Of a stretch of DNA of 64,000 nt, positions 57,797 through 64,000 are shown piece after piece. Numbering within the stretch: position 1 is the first letter of the stretch; each line of letters begins with the position of its first letter. This DNA is from Salinivirgaceae bacterium. Its GTDB lineage: Bacteria > Bacteroidota > Bacteroidia > Bacteroidales > SZUA-534. Both the position numbers and the translations under genes were made by a program. The notes beneath the pieces were generated by a model. The model made no database searches, was not told the origin of the DNA, and worked only from the letters and a program-made list of their open reading frames with translations. Location: NCBI GenBank assembly GCA_017527435.1, contig JAFXQB010000005.1, positions 101,322 to 165,321 of the forward strand. Direction: 5' to 3'.

Positions 57797-59956
57797 ATGC
57801 GAAAAACAACTTTACTGCTGATTTCAGCACTGATGGCAAGCCCGCTTATGTCGCGCGCCGACGAAGGAATGTGGCTGCCCATTCTTCTTGAGAAAAATAT
57901 GGCCACAATGACCGAGTTGGGATTCCAACTCACGGCCGACGACATCTACAACATCAACCACGCCTGTGTGAAAGACGCCATTGTGGCATTGGACGGTGGC
58001 AGTTGCTCGGCATCGTTTGTGTCGGCCGGCGGTCTGCTTATGACCAATCACCACTGCGGCTACAGCGAGATTCAGAGCCACAGCACCGTCGAAAACGACC
58101 TGCTCACCAACGGATTTGTGGCACGTAGCAAGGCCGAAGAGTTGCCCAATCCCGGCAAGTCGGCCTGGCTGCTGGTTCGTGTCGAAGATATTATCGAGCA
58201 GATTCTGAGTCAGATTCCCGAAGGCTCGACTGAAGCAGCTCGCGACTCAATTGTCGGAATCCTGTGCGATACCATCATCAGCCACGCCACCGACAGTACT
58301 CACTATTCAGCCACTATTGAAGCAATGTTCTTCGGCAATTACTACTATCTGTTTGTGTATGAGATTTTCAACGATGTCAGATTGGTGGCCGCGCCGCCCG
58401 AGTCGGTTGGCAAATTCGGCGCCGACACCGACAACTGGATGTGGCCGCGCCACACGGGCGATTTCTCGATGTTCCGCGTCTATTGCGCCCCCGACAGCAC
58501 ACCGGCCGAATACGCCGAAGAGAATATTCCCTACCATCCGAAACATTTCCTGCCAATATCTTTAAAAGGATACCAAGAGAACGATTTTGCCTTTGTGATG
58601 GGCTATCCGGGCTCAACCGACCGCTATTTCTCGTCGTGGGAAACCGAAGCCGAGATGAAGGCCACAAATGATGTGCGCGCAATGGTGCGTGGCGCAAAGC
58701 AGGACATCTGGAAGAAATTTATGGATAGCGACGAAAAAATCCGTATTCAGTACGCTTCAAAATTCGCACGGTCGTCGAACTACTGGAAATACTCAATCGG
58801 TCAGAACCGCAGCCTGAAACGCCTGCACGTTGTCGATAAGAAACGTGAGCTTGAAGCGGAATTCACAAAATGGCTGAATGCCGACGAAGCCCGCAAGGCA
58901 AAGTATGGCAACGCTCTCGACAAGATTGAAGACGGTGTGATGCAGAATCTTGCCTACAACGAAGCTATCACCTATTTTGTTGAAACACAGTTTCAGGGCT
59001 TTGAGTCGGCCTATTTTGCCCTTAGGCTATCGCGCTATCTGCAAAATCTGACACAAAAAGGCGCCGACCCCGAGTACGTGGCAACCATCCGTCAGCAGGT
59101 TGATGAGAAAGCCGCCGACTTTTTCAAGGATTACAACCGTGAAGTCGACCGCCAAACAGCGAAAGAGATGATTCGTCTTTTCATAAAGAAAGTGCCGGCC
59201 GAATTCTACCCTGAATACATAACCAAAACAGTATTAGGCAAATACAAGGGAAATGTTGACAAGTTTGTCGATGATGCCTTTGCAAAATCGGTTTTCTGCG
59301 ACAAGGCAAAATTCGAAGCCTTTGCCAAAAATCCAACTAGCAAAGTGCTGCTTAACGATCCGCTTGCGGTTGCCGGCAACGACATCTATGATAAATATGT
59401 GTTCTTGAACGGGTTGTGCTATAATGGCGAAGACAAACGCTACGAAGGTATGCGCCTGTTTGTGGCCGGACTGATGGAAATGCAGCCTGACAAGCTCTTC
59501 AGCCCCGACGCCAACAGCACCATGCGCCTGACCTACGGCACCATAGGCGGTTACAAACCCGCCGATGCTGTCACCTATGATTATAAGACCACGCTCGACG
59601 GCGTAATGGAAAAAGAAGACCCGACGGTGCGCGAGTTCAACGTGCCGGCCAAACTCAAAGAGATTTGGCAGAAGAAGGATTACGGCCGCTATGGTAACCC
59701 CGACGGCACACTGAACGTCTGCTTCACAACCAACAACGACATCACCGGCGGCAACTCGGGCAGCGCCGTGATGAACGCCCGCGGCGAACTCATCGGCCTG
59801 GCCTTCGACGGCAACTGGGAATCGATGAGCGGCGACATCACCTTCGAGCCTGAACTGCAAAAGTGCATCGTTGTCGACATCCGCTACGTTCTGCTCATTC
59901 TCGACAAATACTTTGATGCGCAGAACCTGATTGGCGAGATGAAGTTTGTGGAGTAA
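57797..59956 (+). CDS. S46-family dipeptidyl-peptidase, DPP7-like
   Basis: The 719-residue periplasmic serine peptidase releases dipeptides from N-termini and feeds peptide uptake. The signal peptide is about 1-21. The chymotrypsin-like double barrel, with a helical insert, has the catalytic His in T-N-H-H-C-G-Y (85/86), Asp in G-A-D-T-D-N-W-M-W-P-R-H, and Ser in T-G-G-N-S-G-S near residue 655. The S1-pocket segment reads A-F-D-G-N-W-E-S-M-S-G-D. Acidic-specific DPP11 has Arg at the position after F-D and DPP7 has Gly, so a DPP7-like preference for hydrophobic P1 is inferred. Length and all motifs are complete. Confidence 0.92.
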   Translation: MRKTTLLLISALMASPLMSRADEGMWLPILLEKNMATMTELGFQLTADDIYNINHACVKDAIVALDGGSCSASFVSAGGLLMTNHHCGYSEIQSHSTVENDLLTNGFVARSKAEELPNPGKSAWLLVRVEDIIEQILSQIPEGSTEAARDSIVGILCDTIISHATDSTHYSATIEAMFFGNYYYLFVYEIFNDVRLVAAPPESVGKFGADTDNWMWPRHTGDFSMFRVYCAPDSTPAEYAEENIPYHPKHFLPISLKGYQENDFAFVMGYPGSTDRYFSSWETEAEMKATNDVRAMVRGAKQDIWKKFMDSDEKIRIQYASKFARSSNYWKYSIGQNRSLKRLHVVDKKRELEAEFTKWLNADEARKAKYGNALDKIEDGVMQNLAYNEAITYFVETQFQGFESAYFALRLSRYLQNLTQKGADPEYVATIRQQVDEKAADFFKDYNREVDRQTAKEMIRLFIKKVPAEFYPEYITKTVLGKYKGNVDKFVDDAFAKSVFCDKAKFEAFAKNPTSKVLLNDPLAVAGNDIYDKYVFLNGLCYNGEDKRYEGMRLFVAGLMEMQPDKLFSPDANSTMRLTYGTIGGYKPADAVTYDYKTTLDGVMEKEDPTVREFNVPAKLKEIWQKKDYGRYGNPDGTLNVCFTTNNDITGGNSGSAVMNARGELIGLAFDGNWESMSGDITFEPELQKCIVVDIRYVLLILDKYFDAQNLIGEMKFVE

Positions 59957-59997
59957 ACAAAGAAAATCTCGTAAACAACCATCGGTTGATAAATTCT

Positions 59998-60036
59998 GCG
60001 GCGGGAGCGAAAAGCGCTTTTCCGCCGCTTTATTTT
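59998..60036 (+). terminator. Terminator of the S46 peptidase gene
   Basis: Stem GCGGCGG (59998-60004) with CCGCCGC (60022-60028), with an inner palindrome AAAAGCGCTTTT, then a T-rich run. Confidence 0.7.
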
Positions 60037-60087
60037 TATGGTTGGATTCGACCGCTTGGCCGAACCGTTTAACTATCAAACATATCT

Positions 60088-61113
60088 ATGTCGAAATTTA
60101 GCAAAATAATGATGGCTACAGCACTTGCAGGACTCACAGCGTGCGTGCCGTCGAAACAGTTTCAGGAGTTGAAGGAGAAGAACGTGGCCATCTGCAACGA
60201 GCGCGACTCAATCAAAAGCCTGAACGAGGACCTAACCGTGCAGACCACCGAACTTGAGGCCAAGGTTGAGGAACTCAACAAGAAACTCGAGAAGGAGGCT
60301 AATAACAAAACCACCATCCGCGACTCGGCGCAGTTCTACAAAAAGCAATACAAGGTGTTCAAAACAATGTACGACGATTTGAGCGACGAGACCGACAAGC
60401 AGACCACAAACAACGAGGCCGAACTTCGCCAACTGATGGCCGACCTTCAGGTGTCGAAGCAGGATTTGCTTGAGAAGGAGCGCGACCTGAAAGCCAAGCA
60501 GCAGGAACTCGATGAGCGCGACGCCATTCTGGTGGCTCTCGACTCGAACCTTAACGCCCAACGCCGCGAGTTGGCCGAGAAGAACCGCCGCGTGCAGGAG
60601 TTGGAGAATATTCTGAATCAGAAAGACTCATCGGTTCGCGCGCTGAAGCATAAAATCAGTCAGGCTCTGCTCGGTTTCGAGGACAAAGGTCTGACCGTGG
60701 AGCAGCGCAACGGCAAGGTTTACGTCACGATGGACGAGAAACTGCTCTTCAAATCGGGCAAGTGGGATGTTGACCCCAAAGGACAGTCGGCCATCAAGCA
60801 GATTGCAGGTGTTCTGGCAAACAACACTGATGTGAACATACTGATTGAAGGCCACACCGACGACGTGCCGATGAAAGGCACAGGCGACATTCAGGACAAC
60901 TGGGATTTGAGTGCCAAACGCGCCACAGCCATTGTGAAGCTGCTCATCGCCGACGGCAAAATCAACCCGAAACGCGTATCGGCTGCCGGTCGTTCGCAGT
61001 ACGCGCCAATTGACCCGGCCAAAACCGCCGAGGCCCGCGCCAAAAACCGCCGTACCGAAATCATCCTGACACCGAAACTCGACGAGATTTTCCGTATTTT
61101 GGAAACGAATTAA
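60088..61113 (+). CDS. OmpA-family lipoprotein with coiled-coil stalk
   Basis: The 341-residue protein has a lipobox L-T-A-C (Cys19). A long charged coiled coil (about 23-195) has heptads of L, K and E. An OmpA C-terminal domain (about 205-330) carries I-L-I-E-G-H-T-D-D-V-P and the peptidoglycan-binding helix N-W-D-L-S-A-K-R-A-T-A-I-V-K-L-L. It ties the outer membrane to peptidoglycan, with the stalk setting the distance. It is followed 58 bp later by deoC on the same strand, without a terminator between. Confidence 0.92.
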   Translation: MSKFSKIMMATALAGLTACVPSKQFQELKEKNVAICNERDSIKSLNEDLTVQTTELEAKVEELNKKLEKEANNKTTIRDSAQFYKKQYKVFKTMYDDLSDETDKQTTNNEAELRQLMADLQVSKQDLLEKERDLKAKQQELDERDAILVALDSNLNAQRRELAEKNRRVQELENILNQKDSSVRALKHKISQALLGFEDKGLTVEQRNGKVYVTMDEKLLFKSGKWDVDPKGQSAIKQIAGVLANNTDVNILIEGHTDDVPMKGTGDIQDNWDLSAKRATAIVKLLIADGKINPKRVSAAGRSQYAPIDPAKTAEARAKNRRTEIILTPKLDEIFRILETN

Positions 61114-61171
61114 AAGGACTTCAGACAACAGATTTAAAATCAAAAATCGACAATCATAAATCAAAAATAAA

Positions 61172-62056
61172 ATGGACTTCTTGAAGAACTTCCCAATGCC
61201 ATTCACAGCGGCCGACATTGAGCAGAAAGTGTTCGATGCCAAAACTCGTGCCCGCCAACTGTTCGATGTTGAGCACCTGAAACTGGCCCTCAGCCTTATC
61301 GATTTGACAACTCTCAACTCGGTTGACACACAGGCCAAAGGCGCCCGTTTCGCCGAGAACGTGAACAACTTCAAGAGCAACTTCCCCGACCTGCCCAATG
61401 TGGCCGCCATCTGCGTCTATCCGTCGCTGGTGAAGACAGTGGCCACCACGCTTAAATGCGAGGGCGTCGGTGTGGCTTCGGTTGCGGCGTGCTTTCCCGC
61501 ATCGCAGTCGTTCATCGAGGTGAAGGAGTTGGAGTGCAAGATGGCCGTTGAGGCTGGTGCCACCGACATCGACATTGTAATCTCGCAGGGCGCTTGGCTC
61601 GCTGGCGATGTGCAGACCGTTTTCGACGAGATAAAAGCCATCCGCAAGGCCGTGGGCAAGGCGCATCTGAAGGTGATTCTCGAAACTGGCGTTCTGCGTT
61701 CGGTTGAGGATATATGGAACGCTAGCATTGTGGCAATGGAGGCTGGCGCCGATTTCATCAAGACATCGACAGGAAAACTTGAGCCTGCCGCCACACCCGA
61801 GGCCATCAGCGTGATGTGCGAGGCCATCAAAGCCTACGCCGCAAAAACTGGCCGCAAGGTGGGCATCAAACCTGCCGGCGGAATGACCGTCTCGGAAGAC
61901 GCACTGCTTTATATAGCCATTGTTGAGGCCACTCTGGGCAACGATTGGCTCAACAACCGTATGTTCCGCCTGGGCGCAAGCCGTATGGCCAACAACATTC
62001 TGTCAGACATCGTAAGCATCGAGTCGGGCAAAGTTCAGACAGTGAAATATTTCTAA
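61172..62056 (+). CDS. deoC: Deoxyribose-phosphate aldolase
   Basis: The 294-residue class I aldolase splits 2-deoxyribose 5-phosphate into glyceraldehyde 3-phosphate and acetaldehyde, for deoxynucleoside use. The Schiff-base lysine is in A-D-F-I-K-T-S-T-G-K (about 198-207). The second active-site Lys is in V-G-I-K-P-A-G-G-M (about 228-236) and the Asp in L-I-D-L-T-T-L (about 42-48). It is longer than E. coli DeoC (259) through an N-terminal extension, as in other Bacteroidota. It lies downstream of the OmpA lipoprotein gene. Confidence 0.95.
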   Translation: MDFLKNFPMPFTAADIEQKVFDAKTRARQLFDVEHLKLALSLIDLTTLNSVDTQAKGARFAENVNNFKSNFPDLPNVAAICVYPSLVKTVATTLKCEGVGVASVAACFPASQSFIEVKELECKMAVEAGATDIDIVISQGAWLAGDVQTVFDEIKAIRKAVGKAHLKVILETGVLRSVEDIWNASIVAMEAGADFIKTSTGKLEPAATPEAISVMCEAIKAYAAKTGRKVGIKPAGGMTVSEDALLYIAIVEATLGNDWLNNRMFRLGASRMANNILSDIVSIESGKVQTVKYF

Positions 62057-62100
62057 AAAAACTATTGCGTACAGCTTTAACCTGCGATTAGGTTATTGCA

Positions 62101-62132
62101 AAAAAAAACTGCCTTTCGGGGCAGTTTTTTTA
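62101..62132. terminator. Bidirectional terminator after deoC
   Basis: AACTGCC (62107-62113) with GGCAGTT (62120-62126), extended by A and T runs on both sides; it also serves the convergent gene ending at 62148. Confidence 0.9.
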
Positions 62133-62147
62133 TATCCTTTATGCTGA

Positions 62148-62615
62148 TTAGTAATTGCCTACGTACGATACAACTGCTGCAGCGCAGCCTTCTTTTCCGC
62201 CTGCAAATGAAAGTGAGATATAGTAAACCTGCGTTTTGCCGCAGAAAAAGTCGAAAGAGTCATACGACATCCCATCTGACTCATCATAGTTGCTACCGTA
62301 GAATTTTGTGAAATCGTAAAGCTTCAGAATAATCTGGTCGGTGCAAGACGAATCAGCCTTAACGTTGAACCGATAATGCGTTCCTTTGTTGAGCAGTATC
62401 GAGAATTCTTCTTTCTGTTTCTTGGAATTCGTTGCCGGCTCAAGTCTCACGCGAAAATCTTTCATATATGTGGCTTTACCGATGATATCCTTCATCACTT
62501 CATCCTTCAAAGCCAAACCACATTGTGCCGACGCAGTCTTTGCACTCATACACATAGCCGTACAAACGCACAACAACGCACACAATCTGAATATTTTATT
62601 TCTGATTTCGACCAT
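62148..62615 (-). CDS. Small secreted protein of unknown function
   Basis: I do not recognise a family. The 155-residue product starts at ATG 62615 and has a signal peptide (1-30, ending K-T-A-S-A-Q). The mature domain is compact and beta-rich with four Cys, including Cys32, one in S-S-C-T-D, one in F-F-C-G-K and one in E-G-C-A-A-A-V. These could form disulfides in the periplasm. An earlier in-frame ATG (62639) overlaps the -7 box and was rejected. Confidence 0.72.
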   Translation of the reverse strand: MVEIRNKIFRLCALLCVCTAMCMSAKTASAQCGLALKDEVMKDIIGKATYMKDFRVRLEPATNSKKQKEEFSILLNKGTHYRFNVKADSSCTDQIILKLYDFTKFYGSNYDESDGMSYDSFDFFCGKTQVYYISLSFAGGKEGCAAAVVSYVGNY

Positions 62616-62636
62616 TACTCTGGTTTTTTCCGAGCG

Positions 62637-62644
62637 CAAAGGTA
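62637..62644 (-). promoter_or_regulatory. -7 box TACCTTTG of the 62148-62615 gene
   Basis: Exact TAnnTTTG on the minus strand, 22 bp before the start; TTTC lies 18 bases further upstream. Confidence 0.55.
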
Positions 62645-62777
62645 CAAAAAAGATGATTGCTTGAAACGGTCATTTTTTAGAAAAATATTGTTTCCAAGAA
62701 TACAACAATAGTTGAACACCTTGTCCTTGTATTATCCTTACAAATAGAGCTCTTATTCAAGCTATTAATAAAAAAAC

Positions 62778-62812
62778 AAAAACCCTTCCGACTAATTGTC
62801 AGAAGGGTTTTT
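62778..62812 (-). terminator. tRNA-Leu terminator
   Basis: Stem AAAAACCCTTC (62778-62788) with GAAGGGTTTTT (62802-62812); a T run on the minus strand follows. It begins 7 bp past the tRNA 3' end. Confidence 0.85.
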
Positions 62813-62818
62813 CCATTG

Positions 62819-62902
62819 TACCCGGAGCCGGGGTCGAACCGGCACAGGGGTGAACCTACTGGTGTTTGAGACCAGCGCGTCTACCGATTCCGCCATCCGG
62901 GC
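62819..62902 (-). tRNA. tRNA-Leu (anticodon CAA)
   Basis: On the minus strand the acceptor GCCCGGA pairs with TCCGGGT (one G-T pair), the anticodon stem CTGGT/ACCAG holds the loop CTCAAAC with anticodon CAA, a long class II variable arm follows, and the T-arm is GCCGG/CCGGC. Discriminator A. The 3' CCA is not encoded. Confidence 0.95.
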
Positions 62903-62958
62903 TTCATTTGAGCGTGCAAATATAGATAAATTCAGTAACCCAGCAAACTTTTTTTGGA

Positions 62959-63186
62959 CTACTTTACTTCTTCATAATCAACGTATTCGCCATCGGTTTC
63001 GCGGAAATGTTTCCTGTCGTTGCCGGTTTTCGAGTAGATAATCTGCCCGTCGGCGTACTGGGTGCGGCCTTCGTCGGCGCGCTCTTCGGCACGCTGCTGC
63101 ATCTTGCGCAGCTTGTGGCGCAGTATCTGCACACCAATAAATCCGAAAACATAAACCAACGCGAAAAACAGCAGAAGTCCTAGCAT
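62959..63186 (-). CDS. DUF4834 family small membrane protein
   Basis: The 75-residue protein has one N-terminal helix (about 2-20) followed by a basic and then acidic hydrophilic tail (R-H-K-L-R-K-M-Q-Q-R-A-E-E-R-A, ending G-E-Y-V-D-Y-E-E-V-K). The layout and ending match DUF4834, a small Bacteroidota family of unknown function. It overlaps the 3' end of the next upstream gene by 7 bases, so the two are coupled. Confidence 0.78.
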   Translation of the reverse strand: MLGLLLFFALVYVFGFIGVQILRHKLRKMQQRAEERADEGRTQYADGQIIYSKTGNDRKHFRETDGEYVDYEEVK

Positions 63187-63740
63187 ATTTGATTGTTATA
63201 GATGATTAGTATTGAACTGAATAGCGCCACAGCGGCCTGAATCCATCCGTTGTAGACGTGATGAAGCCGCTGCTGCCTGGCGCCGAAAATGCTTGTCAGC
63301 AGCAGAGCCGCCAGAAACAAAGGCGCGTACCACACAACCTGCCGACAGCCCGTTCCGAGCAGACCGAAACCTATTGAATAGATGAAGGTGTTGATGCCCG
63401 TCAGGCACGAGAGCGTGAGCAGCCCGCTGATGATTGTGGGGTTGATGCTGCGCCTGATTTGCGCGGTTTTCAGGCCGTCGTAAACGAGCTTTATGGTGAG
63501 CAGGAACATCAGGCTGGCGGCAAACCACGTGGCTGTCTGGCCATCGACGTAAGCGGTGCCCACGCACCCCAGAACCAAACCACCGGCCGAGAACGCGGCC
63601 ACAACCAACACCGTGACGGCAAACCTGAGCAGCAGGCTCACTGCCGACCAGCGGCTATCGAGAAAGGCGGCTGTAAGGCCAAGAGCAACCACATCGAGCG
63701 CAGTTGCCACAACAAACACAATAAACAGTCCGTCGAACAT
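63180..63740 (-). CDS. Multi-pass membrane protein, possibly MntP-like
   Basis: The 186-residue product has six predicted helices in two similar halves. Each half begins with a polar-lined helix: V-A-T-A-L-D-V-V-A-L-G-L near 11-22, and L-S-C-L-T-G-I-N-T-F-I-Y-S-I-G-F near 114-129. This recalls the two-repeat plan of MntP manganese exporters, where D-A-F/L-A-V-x-L motifs line the path. Only the first repeat keeps the Asp, so the likeness is weak. It starts 3 bp after the stop of the next upstream gene and overlaps the DUF4834 gene. Confidence 0.55.
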   Translation of the reverse strand: MFDGLFIVFVVATALDVVALGLTAAFLDSRWSAVSLLLRFAVTVLVVAAFSAGGLVLGCVGTAYVDGQTATWFAASLMFLLTIKLVYDGLKTAQIRRSINPTIISGLLTLSCLTGINTFIYSIGFGLLGTGCRQVVWYAPLFLAALLLTSIFGARQQRLHHVYNGWIQAAVALFSSILIIYNNQIC

Positions 63741-63742
63741 AA

Positions 63743-64000
63743 CTATTTATTTATCTTGTAATTGAATAAATATTGATCGTTGCCGCCCACAATCAGGTTG
63801 TAGTACGACTGCCCGGCCTGCATCACGCCGATACTGAACCGAGTTTTGCCGCGCAACGGGAATCCAGGCAGGGCCTGCCCTTTTGAATCAATAAGATAGA
63901 TGTTGGCCGACTCGGTTTCGGTGATTCCGATAGCCACATTCAAGCTCGAGAGCCGGTAGAACGCCGGACGCTGCGTGATGGTTTCGCCGAATTTGCGGTC
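63743..64000 (-). CDS. C-terminal part of a large Bacteroidota protein (5' end outside window)
   Basis: The minus-strand frame is open from base 64000 to TAA at 63743 and encodes the last 85 residues. They contain I-Y-L-I-D-S-K-G-Q-A-L-P-G-F-P-L-R-G-K-T-R-F-S-I and end G-N-D-Q-Y-L-F-N-Y-K-I-N-K. Such blade-like beta repeats occur at the end of propeller-containing Bacteroidota proteins, where a D-x-x-G-x-x-x-P-G-F-P motif is common. There is no stop or start signal in the visible upstream part, so the true start lies outside. Confidence 0.6.
   Translation of the reverse strand, partial: DRKFGETITQRPAFYRLSSLNVAIGITETESANIYLIDSKGQALPGFPLRGKTRFSIGVMQAGQSYYNLIVGGNDQYLFNYKINK

Overview
The window is chromosomal DNA from a member of the Bacteroidales (phylum Bacteroidota) with roughly 50% GC. 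The evidence is the recurring -33 TTTG / -7 TAnnTTTG promoter form, the fused lpxC-fabZ gene, type IX secretion (T9SS) parts and T9SS C-terminal sorting domains, an S46 dipeptidyl-peptidase, DUF4834 and YfiR-like proteins, and AT-rich short tandem repeats in the gaps between genes. No transposase, integrase, phage gene, CRISPR array or rRNA was found. Two tRNAs are present: Asn-GTT and Leu-CAA. I cannot name the genus.

Layout. 1-1241: the end of a surface protein gene and a DUF3108 gene. 1295-7347 (minus): a five-gene MacAB/TolC-type tripartite export operon, followed by a secreted protein of unknown function (7502-8512). 8735-14415: transketolase, a PorW/SprE-type T9SS lipoprotein and an e(P4)-type acid phosphatase. 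14707-17307: a modular surface protein with five internal repeats, a YadA-like head and an S74 intramolecular chaperone. 17513-21600: a PorE-type OmpA protein, an aldo/keto reductase and a membrane phosphoesterase. 21630-22736 (minus): YchF.

23076-28026 (minus) is the most unusual part. A BlaI-type repressor lies upstream of a 1255-residue membrane protein. That protein joins an M56 (BlaR1-like) metallopeptidase, a DUF4369-like region, a thioredoxin fold lacking CxxC and a YfiR domain. A free-standing YfiR paralogue follows. The shared 3' ends of the last two genes show that they arose by tandem duplication. Two ACTA/TAGT dyads precede the repressor gene, one of them covering its -7 box.

28181-32041 (minus): sufD, sufC and a leucine-rich-repeat T9SS cargo. 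32262-39030: HsdR-N-like nuclease, rbfA, a LolC/E permease, folK, a Rieske-like lipoprotein, pheS, a TPR protein and ribH, with three copies of a dispersed repeat flanking folK and its neighbours. 39454-42601 (minus): universal stress protein, lpxA and lpxC-fabZ. 42799-48588: ileS, rlmB, a 4-TM protein and holB. 48732-54072: tRNA-Asn with a decayed second copy, a Spy-like protein, an M14 carboxypeptidase that is a T9SS cargo, a PfkB kinase and a small lipoprotein with 19-residue repeats. 54166-64000: LysR and a divergent AspT/YidE-type transporter, a porin-like barrel, DPP7-type S46 peptidase, an OmpA lipoprotein, deoC, tRNA-Leu and three small or partial genes.

Taken together, the window mixes ordinary housekeeping (translation, lipid A, Fe-S, folate, riboflavin) with the cell envelope of an asaccharolytic or proteolytic type of bacterium. 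T9SS components (PorW, PorE) occur alongside likely T9SS cargo (LRR protein, carboxypeptidase), and periplasmic peptidases feed peptide use.
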